From: Phialocephala subalpina
Lineage: Eukaryota; Ascomycota; Leotiomycetes; Helotiales; Mollisiaceae
Direction: 5' to 3'
Assembly: GCA_900073065.1 (NCBI GenBank)
Contig: FJOG01000010.1
Span: 331,178-395,177, forward strand
Length of the DNA: 64,000 nt
The translations under genes and the position numbers were made by a program. Every line of letters begins with the position of its first letter. Within the stretch, counting starts at the first letter, position 1. Positions 11,134-20,366 of this stretch are shown piece by piece. The notes beneath the pieces are model-generated. The model made no database searches and had not been told where the DNA came from. It worked only from the letters and a program-made list of their open reading frames with translations.

Positions 11134-11837
11134 CTATATTCTACGAAGGATAACGCCCCCATCTCTTCTGGCGTTCATCCGTTCAGTTTCTTGGCACGTA
11201 GCTAGTATAGTTGCGGCGAGGTCGGGGTCTGTAAGTTCTTGGTCTTGGATTTGCTTCAGGTTCTGTCGAAGACTAGAGATTTTCTCTTGCATGGTTAATT
11301 CTGTGGGTTGAGCTTGGTTTGGAGGTACAGTCACTAGCGTTAAGTATCCGTGATTTACTGTTTTTACACCAAAACTCGCCTTGTTCCACGCCACGCATCA
11401 CAATAACTGCCTTTTAAAAAATTACAAGAGTTAAAAGTTTGATTATTTCGATCAATTCTAATTGAACTACTTCCTCGGATTATATTTCATTGGATGTTTG
11501 GGTATAGAAGTGAGGTATTAAACTCGAAGAGAACAATATTTAAGCGAGTTTGTTAGCGAATTGCATCATTTTACTCAACCTCTTTATATTTAGCTTAGAA
11601 TTTACCGGGAAACTACTCGCTACTTTATTAAAAATTAGGAGAAATACGCGGAATGCTCCAATTAAAAGATTTGTCTAGTCAGATTTCAAATATTTAGGTG
11701 GCATTGTGGGTAAATCGTACAGTGATTTACGTGAGTTTTGGTGGTAAAACAGCAAATCACGGATACTTAACCGAGGTGGCTGTAGGGGTGGAGGGTTGAT
11801 GGATCGGAGCTGGCTTTGGGATGCGGCTGAAGGCCAT
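11134..11837 (-). pseudogene. Small ORF apparently split by an inverted-repeat element
   Basis: On the minus strand an ATG at 11837 opens a frame beginning MAFSRIPKPAPIHQPSTP that runs into the element at 11767 and then stops. Beyond the element the same strand continues with a coiled-coil-like segment (MQEKISSLRQNLKQIQDQ...) ending at 11134. A TATA box lies about 185 bp upstream at 12020-12027. Together this suggests one small gene interrupted by the element. Deleting the element and one TA does not by itself restore one frame, so an additional intron or later decay is needed. The distal half could instead be an independent ORF of about 52 codons. Function unknown. Confidence 0.4.
11343..11767. 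mobile_element. TIR element with TA target duplication (MITE-like)
   Basis: The left end reads AGTATCCGTGATTTACTGTT and the right end, on the opposite strand, AGTATCCGTGATTTGCTGTT. The similarity continues about 38 bp inward (to CCAAAACTC) with a few mismatches. Both ends are flanked by TA (11341-11342 and 11768-11769), the signature of Tc1/mariner/pogo-type insertion. The 425-bp interior is AT-rich with no reading frame for a transposase, so the element is non-autonomous. It sits between two halves of a small minus-strand ORF. Confidence 0.8.
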
Positions 11838-12019
11838 TGTCCTTGGCTTTTGGGGATATTCTTCTTGGAGTGCTCTGTTAAGTGAAGTTCTGGTGTAGAG
11901 TAGAGAGGTGGCAGGTGGCAAGCAAGTGCTTGTAGTGGTGTGTTTTGAGATGCTGTTGTTCGAGCACGACGGAAATTTGGGTTAATGGTTACTCGTTAGG
12001 GCGTTGCATGGTGGGAAGC

Positions 12020-12027
12020 ATTTATAC
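12020..12027 (-). promoter_or_regulatory. TATA box of the small split ORF
   Basis: GTATAAAT on the minus strand, preceded by CGAG, about 185 bp upstream of the ATG at 11837. Nearly the same core, GAGTATAAAT, precedes the small ORF at 15521. Confidence 0.5.
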
Positions 12028-12221
12028 TCGTGCGTCAAGGATTGCGTGAATCATCCTTTCGAGTTGGAACATCTCGATTCACAAGTCTACATATACATTC
12101 ACAAGCACATCACCTTTCAAGACTCTGTCCTCGAGAGTTTCATGCTTCCATTGCAATTTGCGTGTAGTATTTTTCCCCCCCGGCATGTACTCACTTCTGG
12201 TCTATACCTTTCTCCAGCACA

Positions 12222-12371
12222 ATGCTGACCAGATCTTCGAACAAAAAATCAAAGAGGAAATCGAACAGCGATCTAAAGCTCAAAATGGATACCACCTCCC
12301 CGGCTCCGGCTCCGGCGAAGCAAGACTCGGCAGAAAAGGAGCAACGTGCTGCAAGTGCGGAAGACGGATGA
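12222..12371 (+). CDS. Small basic orphan ORF
   Basis: Forty-nine codons starting MLTRSSNKKSKRKSNSD, lysine/serine-rich, followed by a PAPAPA run and an acidic tail. A second frame over the same DNA (to 12490) encodes a cysteine-containing segment (CCKCGRRMKEWLCERH...) and may be the true product. No family recognised. Confidence 0.25.
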   Translation: MLTRSSNKKSKRKSNSDLKLKMDTTSPAPAPAKQDSAEKEQRAASAEDG

Positions 12372-12678
12372 AAGAATGGTTGTGTGAACGACATATTCCT
12401 GCGCATATCTTCTGCTTGGAGTGCTTCTTGATTTCCAAGAACATTCGTATCGGGAAGACAGAGTGGGACCGTTTGTGGTCATGGAAGTAACGTTGAGGGC
12501 ATGTAGGAGATAGTAAATGGAGAGCGTCGAAGTAGTGCTAGGCACTGTAAATCATTTCCTCCCACACTCATGACACTTCTCCACCAACTATTCACAATCT
12601 ATTCTCCAAACTCTCCTAATCTCCTTGAAAAGCTCTAAACATTCTCCCTGTTGCAAAATAAGCTTTTACACTCAACGT

Positions 12679-12831
12679 CTAGCTTCTGACACAAAACTTG
12701 TTCATCCCATCTTCATCCCATCTCTGAATGGTGCGAGCTGTGGACAAGAGTGAGCCTGAAAACAATATGCTGTGATCGAGTAGCTCATTCTCGAGGGTTT
12801 CGGGGAAACGAGCAACTGTGGCTTGTTGCAT
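12679..12831 (-). CDS. Small orphan ORF behind a TATA box
   Basis: Fifty codons starting MQQATVARFPETLENELLDH. A minus-strand TATA box (GTATAAAA, 12932-12939) lies about 100 bp upstream, matching the pattern of the neighbouring small ORFs. No homology recognised; could be noncoding. Confidence 0.25.
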   Translation of the reverse strand: MQQATVARFPETLENELLDHSILFSGSLLSTARTIQRWDEDGMNKFCVRS

Positions 12832-13217
12832 ACACTTCTATTGATGCATATTCCCTTGGTATCGTGCGACTTATTATTTCTTTCTGCGATGTATTGTTCG
12901 GCAGCTGTGGAAGGAGAGGAAGAAGAGTGACTTTTATACTTCCAGGGATGAATCGACTAAAGTTCTCATTCATTCTGAGGACAATGTCCCAAGTGGATAG
13001 GATGATTTAAGGGATATCTTTGAACGGTCGATTCTCAGTTCATTGTTGTGGAAAGATACAGGTTTAGTGATGAATTACAAGACAAAGGTACTAATGATCC
13101 ATCACTCTCGCGCCTCAGATCCCACGCTCCGTGACCGACCCTGAACGCTCTTCTTCAATCCCTCCTCCTACCCTTCTACGCACCATTCCTACGATTCGCT
13201 TCCGAGATTCTCGCTTA

Positions 13218-13352
13218 CTACAGCACTCGACGATTCTTCTCCCTCCCTATATCCTTCTTCTTCTTCATCTCGTCCAAAATATGCTCTGTTCGACGTTGGT
13301 AATCGGCAAGGTTGGTGAGAGTGCCATTCAAGAAACTTCCTCAGGGAGGCAT
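13218..13352 (-). pseudogene. Small coiled-coil ORF with an early in-frame stop
   Basis: From ATG at 13352 the frame hits TGA at codon 4, then continues in the same frame through a charged helical segment (LADYQRRTEHILDEMKKKKD) to a stop at 13218. A TATA-like TATAAA occurs at about 13498-13504. Similar in style to the neighbouring small ORFs. It is either a disabled copy or a chance frame. Confidence 0.25.
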
Positions 13353-13745
13353 TGTACCTCTGGGTGTTGTGCGAAGTACTTGTTGTGATTATGTAGAAGC
13401 GAGTGATGGAAGCTTGATTTGGAGTTCTTGTTATGGGGAAATAGCTGTGGGTTTTGATTTGGTTGGAGTAAGTGCAGAAATAGAGAAGGTTGAGGAGTTT
13501 ATAGACTTCGAGGTTGAGGAGTATATCTGTGAGTGGAACTTCGTTGTTTCAAGAAGTCCGAGTTACTTTATATTTTTGAATGTCCCAGGTGGACTGGATG
13601 ATCCCAAAACTTCCAAGTTTATCGATATCCATTACAATCTTCTCGAATACAACGTAACAAAGTCAAATTAGGAACATCTGCGCCTCAAGTTGCAACTCTG
13701 AGGGAAGTTATCGCTTGCCCTTCATTTCACTTTCCTGTCCGTTCC

Positions 13746-14239
13746 TTAATGAAAGCTCTCAATGTCTGTAGAAAATTCAACAGCTCGCATCTTCAAATCA
13801 TTCCTCTCTCGCGCTCGCTCCTCTAATCTTACCAATATTGCCCTCTCCTCCTCGATTAACCTCTTCATGTCCGCGCACAAGACACTTGCTCGATTTTCTA
13901 GCTCGTACATCTTTCTCGTCCACTCTTCATCTGTCTCTTCTGGGTTGTCCTCTTCGACAAATTCCTGAAGATCCATAGTTAAAGCAGCACGTCGACTTTT
14001 CATTTCGCTCCTCAGCCGTTTTCGTTGTTCCAATTCTTCCTCGATCGTCTTTTCCTCCTTCACGAATCTGTCAAATTCCGTGGTCAAGGTAGCACCTCGT
14101 TTTGCTAGATCGAGTCTCTCCCGTCGCTCTTCGGAATCTACCTCGTTTGTCTTTTGGTACTCGATGAGTTTTTGCACGATAGTTAACATACAGTAGCACC
14201 TCGATTTTCTAGATCGAGCCTCTCCCGTGTCTGTTCCAT
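13746..14239 (-). CDS. Repetitive coiled-coil protein, unknown function
   Basis: Charged alpha-helical protein built of degenerate units of about 34 residues. Each contains an R-A/G-A segment followed by a D/E-rich helix: RGATLTTEFDRFVKEE, RRAALTMDLQEFVEED, RASVLCADMKRLIEEE, RAVEFSTDIESF. With an intron at 14151-14191 (GTATGT...AAG, 41 nt) and start at 14239, the first exon MEQTRERLDLENRGAT becomes one more copy of the unit and the total is 150 residues. Without splicing, the second-exon frame extends upstream to other ATGs at 14274 and 14378. The spliced model is preferred because it restores the repeat, although 41 nt is short for an intron. TATA box at 14345-14352. Confidence 0.5.
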
Positions 14240-14344
14240 TATTTTTTTCGGTTGCTTGTTCGTTTTGTTCCATGACCCTTCGTTGACTTCGAGGGCGGGT
14301 TCTTATTTGGTGTGAGGTAGAAAGTATGAGTGTCTGAGGAGATA

Positions 14345-14352
14345 ATTTATAC
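14345..14352 (-). promoter_or_regulatory. TATA box of the repetitive coiled-coil gene
   Basis: GTATAAAT on the minus strand, about 110 bp upstream of the preferred ATG (14239) and 75 bp upstream of the alternative ATG at 14274. This spacing would exclude the ATG at 14378 from the transcript. Confidence 0.45.
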
Positions 14353-14603
14353 TGGAAATTGAGGAGTTTGTGAATCATGGTTCCTGTTGGAGGCTATGAA
14401 GATAGACAGTATGATCCAGACACTTCTTCCAAAGAGCCAATACCGTTTTCAAGATTTACAAAACTCAGCGCTGCATCAAAGTCACCGCACCCCTTAACAA
14501 GCTCTGAAACACGTTGTACCAAAAAATCAACGCACTCAATCCTTTCCCACCAAGTTCTCCCCGTCCCACGGTCCCACCACTCCAAGTGTTAACCATTCGC
14601 ACC

Positions 14604-14888
14604 CTAATGTCTCTCCTTCAGTCGTTGCATCCTCTTCTTCTCCTCATCAGCAGACTCCAAGTGTTTTCCTTTCTTCAAAGCATCATCAAAGGCTTTAAGC
14701 TGACCCTTTTCAACCTCTTCATCTTTGATATCGCGGCAAGCACTTGCAGCGGCTATGAATTGGTCCCGGAATTCAGACGAGTTGTTCTTGAAGGCTTTGG
14801 CGATGGAATCCACTTGCTCATTGAATGCAGGGGTGTTACTCTAGGGGAGTTGATCGACGGATCGCAATTGTTCGTTCATGGTAGGCAT
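14604..14888 (-). pseudogene. Small helical ORF with in-frame TAG
   Basis: ATG at 14888 (MPTMNEQLRSVDQLP) meets TAG at codon 16. The same frame then stays open with coherent helical sequence (FNEQVDSIAKAFKNNSSEF ... KKRMQRLKERH) to 14604. The continuity across the stop suggests a recently disabled small gene; an independent start at the inner ATG (14813) is possible. TATA box at 15044-15052. Function unknown. Confidence 0.4.
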
Positions 14889-15043
14889 ATTGACTTGACT
14901 TATTGAAATTGAGTTTTTTTTTGGCAGAACTTGAAGGGAGATAAAGTAAGAGTGAGATATAGGTTTATCTCTCACAGTTCATATTTCTGTAGTGTTCTTG
15001 TTTGTTTGTAAGGTGATGGATGTGTTTTGCTTGTAAGGAGCGG

Positions 15044-15052
15044 TTTTTATAC
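15044..15052 (-). promoter_or_regulatory. TATA box of the small helical ORF
   Basis: GTATAAAAA on the minus strand, about 160 bp upstream of the ATG at 14888, followed by a CA-rich leader as is usual for highly expressed fungal genes. Confidence 0.45.
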
Positions 15053-15281
15053 TAAGCAGTCAAGGACCCTGTGAATCAAGTTATCTTTCCTGAGTCATAT
15101 ACTTATTTTCGTACACTGGGCAGCATGATTCAGACACATTTTCAGATTCATCAACGTTCAATACAATGTCCCAGAAATCAACGTTTTTTGACCAAGGCAT
15201 CTTTCACCCCCCTTACCCTCTCCGCACTTCCTAAAGCTTCACTAATCAAGAAATCAACGCATAAGACACATTTTCCAACAC

Positions 15282-15521
15282 CTACTTCCTTTCCGCTCTG
15301 TTTGCGACCCTGTCTTTGTTTCGGTCCATGAAGATATCATGGGTCTCATGTATTCTCCTCATTAAGTCCGAATCTGGCTCCACCGATTTCTGGAGATTCT
15401 TTTCCCTATCTTGAATTTGTTGCTCTGATTCTTCCTGCTCACCGCAATCTCGCATCTGACCTGGACAGTCTTTTCCATGTAGAGTATTCAAGCAGGGTGG
15501 TCTCTTTGGGTAGTTTGGCAT
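15282..15521 (-). CDS. Small orphan protein
   Basis: Seventy-nine codons: an N-terminal cysteine-containing segment (PPCLNTLHGKDCPGQMRDCG) and a glutamine/glutamate-rich helical tail. The TATA box at 15672-15679 (GAGTATAAAT) lies about 155 bp upstream. It belongs to the row of small minus-strand ORFs in this island. No signal peptide or family recognised. Confidence 0.4.
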   Translation of the reverse strand: MPNYPKRPPCLNTLHGKDCPGQMRDCGEQEESEQQIQDREKNLQKSVEPDSDLMRRIHETHDIFMDRNKDRVANRAERK

Positions 15522-16341
15522 CGTTCTTCAAATTTTGAGGTGATTTTGTTGTTTATCTTACGAGCTGAACGACTAAGTATCAATTTCTGAATGTCTGTGG
15601 AGGGTTTGATTATTGGAAAGAACCTGCAATCTGCCAGATTTTGTGAAAGTCTGGCGAACGGGAGACGCGGTATTTATACTCGTTGGTTAGGCAATGTCTG
15701 AATTAGACTAAGGATCTTTGCAGTGACAACCTAGACCATGGAGGGGATTATTGCAAGGTCGGGGGATGGGATGAAATGGCTTTTGGTAGCGGGGTGGGAT
15801 AGTCATCTTGCTTTCTACTGAGGCGTGGATGTTCTTGGTAAAGTCTTGCTGGTTGTTGGCTGCCTTGATTTGATGTAGGATTTTTGTCTAGGAAGTGTAA
15901 AGTTAGGCTCAAGCCTTTCAGACTGGAAGATGGCGAGGTAAAAGTAGTAGGAAGGTATGCCCGCACCATGAATGTTCGGATGAATCACAGTCTTCCTGCC
16001 GGAGTTTGCGATTCAAGTCTTGACGTACTTTGCGGATATGGACACAGTGACTTCGCCTCGCATTTTCACCAAAAATCATCGATTATTATTCCAAATTTCC
16101 CGTTTCATATCTTCATGCCTCTCTTCGCACTCTCCTCCGTTTCCACGACACTCTTCGGAGTGTTGCCTTCATTACTAACACGAATCAAGTGCCTCTCCAC
16201 CTTCCTTCTTTCCCTCACTTCCCTCTCCAATGTACCCCAAGATTTGACCCAACCTCCATTGGTGCTATTTTCCCGACTGCCATTCCGTACTATTGTATGC
16301 TATGCTATGCCATTTTCATTGACCCACGTTCCCCGGGTGAT
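15522..16341. other. Intergenic, no convincing gene
   Basis: Carries the TATA box at 15672-15679 for the small ORF to the left. A 207-codon plus-strand frame starting at 15884 is of odd composition and overlaps the better-looking minus-strand membrane ORF, so it is not called. Confidence 0.4.
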
Positions 16342-16590
16342 TCATGCTCCCTCATCTTCCTCCTCCGAAATTTTAACCCCAGATAACTTGATCATACCCC
16401 ATGTGCCAGTGTTCCAGGTGAGGAAGGACATTACAAGCATTACAGACATGACGGAAACAACCGAAAACATAAGAACTCGCTTAGGGTTGACAATGTCCTT
16501 AGGATAGATAGCCTCCCATTCGAAAAAGGGGAGCTTAAAGAACAACGCAACCAAAGTCAAAGGCCAAGCGATCAGCATCATAACGGACAT
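16342..16590 (-). CDS. Small membrane protein, possibly a 3' exon
   Basis: Eighty-two codons with two hydrophobic helices (SVMMLIAWPLTLVALFF and VLMFSVVSVMSVMLVMSFL) and an acidic C-terminal EEEDEGA. Just upstream is a good splice acceptor (GACAGCTAG) followed by in-frame KDRKFSCI. Further upstream (about 16630-16830) another open stretch encodes a hydrophobic segment, LTFILVVGIWASLRAGF. A two-exon membrane protein reaching to about 16830 is possible, but no start codon or donor was settled. Family not recognised. Confidence 0.4.
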   Translation of the reverse strand: MSVMMLIAWPLTLVALFFKLPFFEWEAIYPKDIVNPKRVLMFSVVSVMSVMLVMSFLTWNTGTWGMIKLSGVKISEEEDEGA

Positions 16591-16833
16591 GATGCAGCTG
16601 AACTTCCTATCCTTCTAGCTGTCAATTGCTATGCGACGCTAGGCCTTTGAGGTCTGAGCTATGAGTCGAGTTCGCGTTGAACAATGTTGCCCTCTCGAAA
16701 TCATTCTTGCTCGTGGAGAGTTGTTATGCTTGTCGATCCAGGCGATGTGGTTCGACCGCGGTGTGAAGCCGGCACGGAGAGAGGCCCATATTCCCACTAC
16801 AAGAATAAAAGTCAAAGCTTCCTCTTCCAGATC

Positions 16834-18063
16834 TCAACCATTTGACCTGCCTTCTCTGTGTCGATAAGGTTCGTACCGTCTCCCTTTAGGCGAATAATGA
16901 GACCCTCTTCCTCTGCTTGCCCGTCCCCAGCTACCTCTATCCTGGCCTCTTCCTCTACCATTTTGGTCCCCTTCATCTCTGTCGGTATTTCTTCTCTTTC
17001 CAGATAGCATGTCAACTTCATTGTATTGCACGTTCCTATCCCAATCTTGCAAACTTGTGTATGGACTCCTCAACCAAGCCCTCAACTCATGCAAGAACAA
17101 TCTCGTGTTCTCCCTCCCTAGAAAATCTTTCAGCATCTCTTCTGCCTGTCCAGTACTGCCTTGAATATCGACCGTCTTCAGAATTGCAACGATATATTCG
17201 AGTAGAAACTCGGCATTATTGGCCCTTCTGTCACCACTTGACCCGGACGGTGCAGAAGAGTCGGGAGACAGGAATGAGAAGACCTGAAGTTCCCGCCTGA
17301 TCCATTTCCTGGCTCGAGAGACAAGCTCAGCATCTCCTGCGAACATCGTAGGAGTGAGGTCCCTGAATCGAGAGACACGGTTCGAGCCAACATGCAGCGA
17401 GAATGTTTGATTGCGGTATACCTCTCTCCTCCTCAACAACGCTTCATCTTCTGTTGGCAGTGCTCTCGGCTGGCCCCATTCCCTGCTTCTTCCTCTAGAC
17501 CCATGTCCTCTCAATGTAGGGCCATATCTTCTGCTCGCTCTGTTTTCCCAACTCTGCTGCGGCCTCGACGTGCTCTCGGTTCTCGAACTCGGTTTCCCAG
17601 TCGAGGCCACTTCGTAAATCTTGTGCGCATGATCGGGCGTGAAATCGTAATGAACATTCGTAACATCAGCTTTGCAAAGTGGACAGGAAGAGCGTTCCTG
17701 TAGCCAGCTGATCAGGCAGAGAAAATCGAAGCTCGCGTGTTGACATGGCTGCGCGATCGCAGGTTCGGAGACGCGCTCGAGGCAGATCACGCAGGGATTC
17801 TCTTCTTCTGTATCTTCGTTGCGACTCGATATTTCATCCAGCGTCGCTTGGAGGATCCTGGACTCGACGTCCGAGTCGTGTGCGTCCATGAGGAAGAAGG
17901 AGAGAGGATCGCCATGAGAAGACGAGGCTGACAAGATATCATTTTTGGTGGCGAAGATTGACAGGACGCTAGTCGAGATAAAAGTGGGGGGCATCCGTAA
18001 GGCTGAGAACCCGACGCGCTCGATTTCGTGGGACGCGATATTTATGGTTATGGGCTGGGACAT
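16834..18063 (-). CDS. RING-finger E3 ubiquitin ligase, Topors-like
   Basis: Single-exon 409-codon frame. The RING starts at residue 91: CVIC, then PCQH, then SFDFLC, and finally CPLC. An Asp occupies a ligand position where most RINGs have Cys or His; fungal relatives of this type share that pattern. A region at about residues 250-350, ending [20 protein letters not shown], resembles the PWI-like domain that follows the RING in Topors. The C-terminus is RGG-like ([20 protein letters not shown]), suggesting RNA or nucleic-acid contact. Likely a nuclear E3 transferring ubiquitin (or SUMO, as animal Topors can). Translation may start at Met59 ([10 protein letters not shown]), closer to the usual N-terminus. 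SLD2 diverges at 18259. Confidence 0.8.
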   Translation of the reverse strand: MSQPITINIASHEIERVGFSALRMPPTFISTSVLSIFATKNDILSASSSHGDPLSFFLMDAHDSDVESRILQATLDEISSRNEDTEEENPCVICLERVSEPAIAQPCQHASFDFLCLISWLQERSSCPLCKADVTNVHYDFTPDHAHKIYEVASTGKPSSRTESTSRPQQSWENRASRRYGPTLRGHGSRGRSREWGQPRALPTEDEALLRRREVYRNQTFSLHVGSNRVSRFRDLTPTMFAGDAELVSRARKWIRRELQVFSFLSPDSSAPSGSSGDRRANNAEFLLEYIVAILKTVDIQGSTGQAEEMLKDFLGRENTRLFLHELRAWLRSPYTSLQDWDRNVQYNEVDMLSGKRRNTDRDEGDQNGRGRGQDRGSWGRASRGRGSHYSPKGRRYEPYRHREGRSNG

Positions 18064-18258
18064 TCATGATTTCAAATCACTTCTTAACGGCCAGAGCATC
18101 TTTCGAACAATAAATACTTATGACATTCAATAAAGATACCCTCGTCCGATTATTGTCTAAACCCTTTTTACTCCAATTCCTTGACGCGTCGACTTGAGAC
18201 AACAACTTGAGAGGTCTTGACTGTATGCTTTGTACGAAAGTACCTGAGCCCTTGAGCA

Positions 18259-19808
18259 ATGGAGGAGTCGAGACGAGCAGAATTGACCGAGAGGTCCGAT
18301 ACCCTGCGAGTTGAATTGAAGTCATGGGAGAAGGACTTCGCTGCAGCAAATAATGGCAAGAAAGCCTCCCGGGACGCCATCAAGCAAAACCCTGAAATTG
18401 GTACCCCTATTCTGATCACCTTTCCTTTCTTATAAATACTGAAGGAATCATAGCTGCAAAATATAAAGAATACAATAAAGTTCGAGACATCCTGTCAGGG
18501 AAGATAGTCGAGAAAGCTCCGGAACCCAAGCGCCAGACTCCACGAAAGAGGAAGCATGAAGATGAAGCAGGACATGAGACCTCGAAACGATTACAGCTTG
18601 CCAAGACACCTTCGAAGACGCCCTCGAACACACACGTTCAGCCTTGGGAAGTGGATCCATATGACTCTCCATCTGTTATTCGGAACCTCTTTACCCCTTC
18701 GAAGAAGACTGTCCTTGGGCCGACGCCACAGAAAGATGGCCAGGTGTTGGGATTATTCGATTTACTACAAGAAGAGGGAGTTGAGGCATCACCATCCGGA
18801 GGAGAAAGCACCTTGAAGGTCCCTATCCAAGGCACGCCTCGAAAAGCTACAGCAGGAACGCCTCACAAGCACAGCAGGACTCCAGGAGGACGGAAGAAGC
18901 TGTTGGATGCTTTTGCAACGCCTCTGAAAAACCGAGACATGAACGGGCAAGGAGGAAAGACTCCTTCATCTGTATCGAAACTACATTTCTCTACGCCATC
19001 TTTCCTCAGACGAGACAACTACCGTATCCAGATGCCAGTTGTGCACGAGAACGAAGACGGAATTACCTTATCACCAGAGATGGTCAGAATACCAAGGAAA
19101 CCTCTAGTTCGAGGCCTGAGTAGTATGCTTGCTGGGCTTCGGAAGATGCAAGATGATGCAGCAGACGATGATCTAGATGCTCTCCGTGAGATGGAGATGG
19201 AAGAAGCCGCTGAACCCATTCCAAAGCCCAAACCAAAACCAAAAACTATCCCGGAAGAACCACCACAGGATATCCTCGTGGAAGACAGTCAGCCAGGCTT
19301 CCCATTAGGAGGATTCGACGACGAAGCCCAGTTCGACAGCGAGCCCGAAGCAGCTGAGGAGCCACGACTAGGACGCGACGGCAAACCCATGAAAGTCTAC
19401 AAAAAGAAAGGACAGAAGCGAACCACCCGCCGCGTAAAGATAAAACCCACTCGCTCAAAACCAGCGACGAAACCCAAAGACACACCCGAAGAAAGTGAAG
19501 ACGAATTAGCAGGTTCTGGTCCCGACGAAGCTGTGCCAGAAACACAAATGGACAACACACCCTTCGCCGAGCCAGCAGCGAATTTCGACTCAGATACACA
19601 GTCCGAATACACAGCTTCAGAAGGAGGAACGAGATACAGGAGGCCGAATCAGACGACGAATAGGCAGGCGAATAAAGATGGGAAGATCAAGACTGCGGCG
19701 AGGAAAGTGGGTGCGATGGCTCACCAGAACTTTAAGCGATTGAAATTAAGGAATTCGGGAGCGAAAGGGGGACCGGCTCATAATAGTCGGTTTAGGAGGA
19801 AGAAGTGA
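18259..19808 (+). CDS. SLD2: DNA replication regulator Sld2/Drc1
   Basis: S-phase replication initiation factor; when phosphorylated by CDK it binds Dpb11/TopBP1 to load the CMG helicase (family knowledge). Two exons joined over intron 18401-18453 give 498 residues. The N-terminal helical region (LKSWEKDFAAANNGKKASRD ... AAKYKEYNKVRD) is the family signature. It is followed by many Ser/Thr-Pro CDK-type sites (TPRKRKHE, TPSKTPSN, TPQKDG, TPRKAT, TPHKHS, TPGGRKK) and a basic C-terminus (NFKRLKLRNSG...RFRRKK) typical of Sld2/RecQL4 N-termini. The last 26 codons and the 3' flank lie in a perfect 250-bp tandem duplication (19731-20230), so a spare copy of the gene tail follows the stop. Confidence 0.92.
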
Positions 19809-20230
19809 TGGATGAGATTATGTATGAAATAGGATTACGAAATCACGGTATGAGCACAGTTGCATTTATGAAAAGTCAGGTCACGTTGCATTGGAATTTG
19901 AGTTTGTTTGATGCGCATATGATTCGGATTGGATATGTTTTCCCCCAGTACTCCATACATACAGGCCAAGTTGATCCTGATTTAAGCGATTGAAATTAAG
20001 GAATTCGGGAGCGAAAGGGGGACCGGCTCATAATAGTCGGTTTAGGAGGAAGAAGTGATGGATGAGATTATGTATGAAATAGGATTACGAAATCACGGTA
20101 TGAGCACAGTTGCATTTATGAAAAGTCAGGTCACGTTGCATTGGAATTTGAGTTTGTTTGATGCGCATATGATTCGGATTGGATATGTTTTCCCCCAGTA
20201 CTCCATACATACAGGCCAAGTTGATCCTGA
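19731..20230 (+). repeat. SLD2: Perfect 250-bp tandem duplication
   Basis: Positions 19731-19980 and 19981-20230 are identical over all 250 bases by direct comparison. The unit begins inside SLD2 (TTTAAGCGATTG, coding for FKRLKLR...) and ends in the 3' flank (TTGATCCTGA). The second copy lacks a start and is expected to be transcribed, if at all, as 3' untranslated sequence. No microhomology is evident at the junction. Confidence 0.95.
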
Positions 20231-20366
20231 CGTACGGAATTCATCATGCTCGCTCAAAAAGGTATTGTTATCAAATTGCTCCTCCTCAGTTCCCCTCACC
20301 TAAAATGCTGATTGGACCAAGTCAGAAGCGAAAATTCAGAAACGGAACTTTTCTTATTCTCTCTTT

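Noticed and set aside
15884..16507. 207-codon plus-strand frame
   Set aside because: Composition is odd (runs of Ser, Leu, Pro), no family features, and the opposite strand has a better membrane-protein reading.
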